Assembly (NCBI GenBank): GCA_000752035.1
Contig: CCFE01000024.1
Location: forward strand, 248,001 to 312,000
From: Bacillus rubiinfantis
GTDB lineage: Bacteria; Bacillota; Bacilli; Bacillales; Cytobacillaceae
Direction: 5' to 3'
Length of the DNA stretch: 64,000 nucleotides
Shown here: piece by piece, positions 60,301 through 64,000 of the stretch
Layout of the letters: each line of letters starts with the position of its first letter
How positions within the stretch are numbered: the stretch's first letter is position 1
Position numbers and translations under genes: made by a program
The notes under the pieces: generated by a model
What the model was told of the DNA's origin: nothing
The model's input: only the letters and a program-made list of their open reading frames with translations
Database searches by the model: none

Positions 60301-60827
60301 CGGACAATCCGCATCCCTCTGCCACCGCCTCCGAGCGAAGCTTTAATAATTATTGGAAAACCGTGTAAGTCAGTAAAATCTAGCACTTCCGTCACATCTT
60401 GGACAGGGCCGCTGCTTCCAGGAATAACGGGGATACCCGCCAATTCTGCTTGGCTCCTTGCTTTTACCTTGTCACCAAACATATCTAAATGCTTCGTTGA
60501 TGGTCCGATAAAAATAATCCCTTCTTCTTCACATCGTTTTGCAAAATGAATATTTTCCGATAAAAAACCGTAACCGGGGTGAATAGCATCTGCCCTGCTT
60601 TTTTTGGCAACAGCAATAATGCTATCAATATCTAGATAAGCGTCAATCGGCTTTTTGCCTTCTCCAACTAAATAGGCTTCATCAGCTTTGTAGCGATGAT
60701 AAGAACCTGAATCTTCCTTGGAATAAATCGCAACAGTACGAATATTCAGTTCAGTGCAAGCACGAAAAACCCTGATTGCTATTTCTCCTCTGTTAGCAAC
60801 TAACACTTTTTTTATTTGCCTTGTCAT
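57384..60827 (-). CDS. pyc: pyruvate carboxylase
   Basis: Single-chain biotin enzyme making oxaloacetate from pyruvate for anaplerosis. Biotin carboxylase domain (about 1-455; KASLGGGGRGMRIVRS, EVNPRIQVEHTVTE), carboxyltransferase domain (about 530-800; TDTTFRDAHQSLLATRMRT in part, HLHTHDTSGNG), allosteric region, and C-terminal biotinyl domain with the acceptor lysine at about 1111 in TEAMKMETT. Length is 1147 residues, full size. ATG 60827 with AGAGGTG. Confidence 0.98.
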   Translation of the reverse strand: MTRQIKKVLVANRGEIAIRVFRACTELNIRTVAIYSKEDSGSYHRYKADEAYLVGEGKKPIDAYLDIDSIIAVAKKSRADAIHPGYGFLSENIHFAKRCEEEGIIFIGPSTKHLDMFGDKVKARSQAELAGIPVIPGSSGPVQDVTEVLDFTDLHGFPIIIKASLGGGGRGMRIVRSRNEIEEAFARAKSEAKAAFGNDEVYIEKLIENPKHIEVQIIGDSHGNIVHLFERDCSVQRRHQKVVEIAPSVSLGNELRKEICDAAVTLMKNVEYVNAGTVEFLVSGGKFYFIEVNPRIQVEHTVTEMVTGIDIVHTQIFVAEGHELHGPIIGIPAQEDIMLYGYAIQSRVTTEDPLNQFMPDTGKIMAYRSGGGFGVRLDAGNGFQGAVITPYYDSLLVKLSTWALTFEQAAAKMVRNLQEFRIRGIKTNIPFLENVVKHEKFLTGQYDTSFIDTTPELFIFSVRKDRGTKMLNYIGNVTINGFPGIEKKKRPVLAKPRVPRLSFDYPLKPGTKQILDTHGAEGLVKWVKQQKHVLVTDTTFRDAHQSLLATRMRTTDIAHIAEPTAKLLPDLFSFEMWGGATFDVAYRFLKEDPWERLLLLREKIPNVLFQMLFRGANAVGYKNYPDNVIREFVQLSASAGIDVFRIFDSLNWVKGMETAIDAVRQTGKIAEATICYTGDILDPTRPKYDLQYYKQLAKELENQGAHILAIKDMAGLLKPEAAYRLVSELKATVDIPIHLHTHDTSGNGIFTYARAIEGGVDIVDTALSTMAGLTSQPSVNSLYYALDSRDRKLAVNIDALEKLSYYWEDVRKYYHDFESGMMSPHSEIYQHEMPGGQYSNLQQQAKAVGLAEKWDEVKDMYSRVNQMFGDIVKVTPSSKVVGDMALFMVQNNLTEQDVLQKGDTLDFPDSVVELFAGYLGQPHGGFPAELQKVILKGKKPLEERPGELLAPVDFESLKKELYKELGRQVTEFEIISYALYPKVFLDYCKTVERFGNVSVLDTPTFLYGLRLGEEIEVEIETGKTLIVKLVSIGQAQADGTRVVYFELNGQPREVVIKDDSIKATVAARLKGDPKNETHISASMPGTVIKVIVEKGEKVERGDHLMITEAMKMETTVQAPFSGIVKDIYVASGDAIQTGDLMIELIKG

Positions 60828-60860
60828 TAAAGCACCTCTTTTAATTATCTATTTTAATAC

Positions 60861-60884
60861 CGCAGGACCTCACTTGGTCCTGCG
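60861..60884 (-). terminator. hairpin between ftsW and pyc
   Basis: Stem CGCAGGACC / GGTCCTGCG (60861-60869, 60876-60884), six-base loop. The tail (GTATTAAAAT) is poor in T, so termination may be partial. Confidence 0.6.
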
Positions 60885-60889
60885 AGTCA

Positions 60890-62095
60890 TTACATATAAT
60901 ACACATTGCCATTTCGCTCTCGGGTATCACTCTTAGCTACCGCTGTTTTGTCCTTGTATTTTTTTTCATACTTTACAAACATTGATACATTCACTAAGAT
61001 CCCTGATGCAGCTGCCAGCATTAAGAGCGATGATCCGCCATAGCTGATAAAGGGGAGGGTTACCCCTGTAAGTGGAATAAGCCCAGACACGCCAGCCAAG
61101 TTGATAAAGGCTTGTACACCAATCATACTTGATATTCCAATCGCCAGCAGACTTCCGAATGGATCTTTGCAAGCTAAACCGATATAGATGCCCCGTAAAA
61201 CAATATACGAAAGCAGAAGTACGACAAAACCTACTCCCCAAATCCCAAGCTCCTCTGCAATAACTGCCATAATAAAATCTGTATGAGATTCTGGGAGATA
61301 GCCAAGTTTCTGAATGCTTTTTCCAAGTCCTAGGCCGTTTATTCCCCCTGAACCAATGGCAATATAGGAGTTAGCTAAATGAAACCCTGCTCCTTGCACA
61401 TACTCCTCTGCGAACGGATTATCCAGGACCGCAAATCGGCTCGCGCGCTTTTCAGAAAAAATATGATCCTTTAAAACAAAGGCAAGAGGCAAAATTACAA
61501 TAAGTGCCATGATTAATAATCTAGCAATATTTTTAAAGTTCATTCCAGAACATAGAATAATCGTCCCGGCAATGAGGGCAATAATACTGGCGGTTCCATA
61601 ATCCGGCTGCAGGATAATGAGGAAGCAAACAATAAATAGGTATACCAGCGGCGGAAGCACACCCTTGTTAAATTGATTTATGTAATCCTGTTTTTTTGCA
61701 TAAACAGCTGACAAATACACAATTACCCCAAGTTTCACAAACTCCGAAGGCTGGACTTTAAAACCGCCAATTTTATACCAACTTTGGGCTCCGCCTGCGA
61801 TATCACCAAAAACAAATAGACCCAGTAATGCCAAAATCGAGATTAGTACAATGATTACTAAAACGTTTGTGAATTTCATGATCTTATAGGGAATAATTGC
61901 AGTCAAAAGAAAAATAACGATAAATCCCAGCAACCATATTTTTTGTTTTTGATAGAAAAAGTCGCTATTCACCTGGTACCTTTCGACCGCCCATGCCATA
62001 CTCGAACTATAAATCATGACTAAGCCAAACGCGCATAATAGAAATATGGCAATGATGAGAGAGTAATCATATGATTTTAATATTTTTTTTCCCAT
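60890..62095 (-). CDS. ftsW: division SEDS glycosyltransferase FtsW
   Basis: Septal peptidoglycan polymerase, partner of PBP2B. About ten membrane helices; SEDS motifs AQSWYKIGGFKVQPSEFVKL in part and TGVTLPFISYGGSS, and LGKSIQKLGYLPESHTDF. ATG 62095 (MGKKILKSYDYSL) has GAGGA eight bases upstream; an ATG five codons earlier is weaker. Length is 401 residues. The position between ylaN and pyc identifies it as FtsW rather than SpoVE. Confidence 0.95.
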   Translation of the reverse strand: MGKKILKSYDYSLIIAIFLLCAFGLVMIYSSSMAWAVERYQVNSDFFYQKQKIWLLGFIVIFLLTAIIPYKIMKFTNVLVIIVLISILALLGLFVFGDIAGGAQSWYKIGGFKVQPSEFVKLGVIVYLSAVYAKKQDYINQFNKGVLPPLVYLFIVCFLIILQPDYGTASIIALIAGTIILCSGMNFKNIARLLIMALIVILPLAFVLKDHIFSEKRASRFAVLDNPFAEEYVQGAGFHLANSYIAIGSGGINGLGLGKSIQKLGYLPESHTDFIMAVIAEELGIWGVGFVVLLLSYIVLRGIYIGLACKDPFGSLLAIGISSMIGVQAFINLAGVSGLIPLTGVTLPFISYGGSSLLMLAAASGILVNVSMFVKYEKKYKDKTAVAKSDTRERNGNVYYM

Positions 62096-62222
62096 ATAAG
62101 ACGTCCTCATTTTCTTTTTTGGTTATACTATTCTATTATAATAGAAAATGAACAGGATGACTTGTTAAAAATAACTTGTTAATACTTTTTTAATATTCAA
62201 TATTCAGAATACTAAATCTAAT

Positions 62223-62261
62223 AAAAAACCCAAACAAATTCTCGTGAACTGTTTGAGTTTT
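62223..62261 (-). terminator. intrinsic terminator of ylaN
   Basis: Stem AAAACTCAAACA / TGTTTGGGTTTT (one wobble pair) with T run on the minus strand, just after ylaN. Confidence 0.82.
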
Positions 62262-62267
62262 GCTCCA

Positions 62268-62549
62268 CTATTTTCTTAGGGATGCATCATGAAGCGCAGA
62301 TAATTCTCGTTCTAATTTATCAATAATTGCTTTTCCATCCTTACTATCTATCAGGCCTAAGCGAACAGCAAAGTCTATTTCTCTTGATAATCCAAACATT
62401 TGTGTATCCAATACCTCTTCATAAAGAGGGCATTGAGGCATCGTGAGATTATCCATTTGCACTTTGATAAGCTTTAATATTTTCTCAGCATCAGCTTGTA
62501 ATAAAGCATATGCTTTTTCTTGGTGATTCACGATCATTTCAGACGCCAC
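62268..62549 (-). CDS. ylaN: YlaN family protein (iron-homeostasis associated)
   Basis: Small helical protein, near identical across Bacilli: VQMDNLTMPQCPLYEEVLDT and FGLSREIDFAVRLGL. In staphylococci YlaN binds iron and relieves Fur repression; it is essential in some conditions. GTG 62549 gives MASEM, the usual N-terminus, seven bases after GGGGGG; ATG 62552 is one codon earlier. Length is 93 residues. Confidence 0.93.
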   Translation of the reverse strand: MASEMIVNHQEKAYALLQADAEKILKLIKVQMDNLTMPQCPLYEEVLDTQMFGLSREIDFAVRLGLIDSKDGKAIIDKLERELSALHDASLRK

Positions 62550-62659
62550 CATTGATCCCCCCATCTTTAGAGCGATTATTCAACTTATCTATAAATTTTA
62601 CCGTTTACAATTAAAAATTGCAAGGAATATGAGGCCGGTAAGGAAAACAGTTTATGATT

Positions 62660-62688
62660 ATGACAGATGCCCCAAAAAAGGCTATACT
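62660..62688 (+). promoter_or_regulatory. sigmaA-type promoter of ylaL
   Basis: ATGACA (62660-62665), 17-base spacer, TATACT (62683-62688), 32 bases before the ylaL ATG. Confidence 0.75.
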
Positions 62689-62719
62689 TGTGAGTGTGAG
62701 TTAATGAGGGGGTACAAGC

Positions 62720-63217
62720 ATGGGGAAAATTATCACAATAACAGGTAAGGTAAACTATCCGATTACACTCGATCCAGGGACATGGATTTTTGATGATCGA
62801 CGCATTGATTTAACCACTTTTTTTACAGATGGACTAGTGGAACATGATGACTTGGAAGAGTACACAAAAGCTGTTTCGAAACACTGGGATCGGGAAATAA
62901 TGGAAGGAGCCGTCTTCCCGCCAACATTAAAAACAGAGAAAAAATTCGAGAAAGAGAAAGTTCTTACGGGTACATTTGGCATACTTTTTAAACCATTTTT
63001 AACAAATGCTGAGCCTTTGAATGATGCCTCGGTTCTCGCCATACGGACTGCTGATGGTGAAGTTGAACTTCCATTAAACATTGCTTATGAGCTTATTTTA
63101 AAGTTTTCTGACTCAGGAAAGCCATTGCAATCAGACGGGCCAGTCCATATTTATTACGGCGATCATTCAAATTTGCAAAAACCGATTAAAAATGTGCGGG
63201 AATTTATCGTAAAATAG
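62720..63217 (+). CDS. ylaL: conserved protein YlaL
   Basis: 165-residue cytosolic protein conserved in Bacillaceae; sometimes annotated peptidyl-prolyl isomerase-like, but no FKBP or cyclophilin motif is visible. Starts MGKIITITGKVNYPITLDPG; an aspartate-rich segment (DDRRIDLTTFFTDGLVEHDD) follows. ATG 62720 with GAGGGGG upstream. Convergent with ylaK. Confidence 0.87.
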   Translation: MGKIITITGKVNYPITLDPGTWIFDDRRIDLTTFFTDGLVEHDDLEEYTKAVSKHWDREIMEGAVFPPTLKTEKKFEKEKVLTGTFGILFKPFLTNAEPLNDASVLAIRTADGEVELPLNIAYELILKFSDSGKPLQSDGPVHIYYGDHSNLQKPIKNVREFIVK

Positions 63218-63221
63218 AAAT

Positions 63222-63272
63222 AATGAGCAAGCAAGGTGCTATTAAGATAACCTTCGTCTTGCTCATTTTTTA
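63222..63272. terminator. bidirectional terminator between ylaL and ylaK
   Basis: Outer stem AATGAGCAAG / CTTGCTCATT (63222-63231, 63258-63267), inner AAGGT / ACCTT, then TTTTTAT on the plus strand. Confidence 0.88.
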
Positions 63273-64000
63273 TTATAACAGCTCTGCTGCTAACCTTGCT
63301 AAATTTGATCTTTCACCTTTTAACAGCTTTACATGACCAGAGATGAGTTGATTTTTAAACCGTTCGACGACATAAGTTAAGCCATTGTTGTACGCATCAA
63401 GGTAGGGATGATCAATTTGTTCTGGGTCGCCCATAAGGACGATTTTGCTGCCCTCACCTACCCGGGTTAATATCGTTTTTACCTCATGTTTCGTTAGATT
63501 CTGCGCTTCATCAATTATGATGAACTGTTTCGGTAAACTTCGCCCGCGAATATAGGTTAATGCTTCTACTTCAATTGACCCTATCCCCGCTAAAATCGCA
63601 TCAAGTTCCCCTGGTTTTTTCGTATTGAAAAGATATTCTAGATTATCGTAGATAGGCTGCATCCAAGGGCGTAGCTTTTCCTGTTTTTCTCCGGGCAAGA
63701 ACCCCAAGTCTTTCCCAACCGGCACAATCGGACGAGCAACTAATAACTTCTTATACTCTTGAAAGTCCTCAGTCTGCAACAGTCCTGCTGCAAGCGCTAG
63801 TAAAGTCTTACCTGTTCCCGCCTTTCCAATTAGTGTTACTAGTGGAATATCCTTGCGCAAAAGCAATTCAATTGCCATTGTTTGTTGCACATTGCGGGGA
63901 TGAATTCCCCATATATGCTCCTGGCTCAAGGATAATTTTTTTACTCTTTGACATGTCTTTTCAATCATTCCTATTGCTGAAGCTGAACTCCCTAGGGCAT
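63273..64000 (-). CDS. ylaK: PhoH-type ATPase (PIN-PhoH family, YlaK), C-terminal part
   Basis: The frame is open to the right edge, so the N-terminal PIN RNase domain expected for this family lies outside the window. The visible part is the PhoH ATPase: Walker A VTLIGKAGTGKTLLALA, LLVARPIVPVGKDLGFLPG, Walker B QFIIIDEAQNLT and IVLMGDPEQID. PIN-PhoH proteins are thought to couple RNA unwinding to cleavage. The ATG at 63968 is internal, not the start. Convergent with ylaL. Confidence 0.92.
   Translation of the reverse strand, partial: ALGSSASAIGMIEKTCQRVKKLSLSQEHIWGIHPRNVQQTMAIELLLRKDIPLVTLIGKAGTGKTLLALAAGLLQTEDFQEYKKLLVARPIVPVGKDLGFLPGEKQEKLRPWMQPIYDNLEYLFNTKKPGELDAILAGIGSIEVEALTYIRGRSLPKQFIIIDEAQNLTKHEVKTILTRVGEGSKIVLMGDPEQIDHPYLDAYNNGLTYVVERFKNQLISGHVKLLKGERSNLARLAAELL

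Overview
The window comes from an endospore-forming Bacillaceae chromosome (Bacillus or Neobacillus type; the genus cannot be resolved by eye). It is AT-rich and has strong AGGAGG-type ribosome sites, many GTG/TTG starts, and sporulation sigma factors sigE and sigG, spoIIGA, spoVD, spoVE, gerR and ylbJ/spoVV. Read from right to left, gene order follows the Bacillus subtilis ylaK-to-ileS region almost gene for gene. Nearly everything is on the minus strand. Exceptions are ylaL, ctaA, ylbA, ylbJ, tmcAL and ylbP, plus one plus-strand small ORF. I see no tRNA, rRNA, CRISPR array, prophage or complete insertion sequence.

Layout from left to right. 1-2757: truncated ileS with its T-box leader and promoter. 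2754-6688: divIVA and the ylmH-ylmC run (ylmH, ylmG, sepF, ylmE, pgeF, ylmC), linking division placement, PLP homeostasis and purine salvage. 6773-9680: sigG, sigE and spoIIGA, including a near-perfect sigmaF-type promoter and a leader hairpin for sigG. 9697-29035: the division and cell wall (dcw) cluster, ftsZ back to mraZ, broken into transcription units by terminators. A free-standing MurF N-terminal-like domain sits between murE and mraY, where many bacteria carry murF.

29137-38698: bshC, a DUF3397 membrane protein, panE, a three-gene biotin-dependent acyl-CoA carboxylase, ylbP, gerR, an enoyl-CoA hydratase, rpmF and ylbN. Two copies of a structured repeat flank the panE/DUF3397 pair. 38925-49272: the ylbM-ylbA block (tRNA modification, proteases, CoA synthesis, rRNA methylation, the Ric protein YlbF, small conserved proteins) with an unrecognised exported protein between ylbE and ylbF and a small-ORF region between rsmD and ylbG. 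49278-57380: the caa3 oxidase locus, with heme A synthesis (ctaB, ctaA), oxidase subunits (ctaC-F) and assembly factors (ctaG, ctaM-like), and ResD-like sites in the ctaA/ctaB divergent gap. 57384-64000: pyruvate carboxylase, ftsW, ylaN, ylaL and a truncated PhoH-type ATPase gene (ylaK).

Most of the window is conserved core. The points that stand out are the solitary MurF-like domain, the structured repeats, the overlapping small ORFs near 44.6 kb, two genes whose best start is CTG, and several legible regulatory sites (sigmaF, sigmaH, Spo0A/spoIIG, MraZ, ResD, T-box). No clearly new multi-gene system was found.
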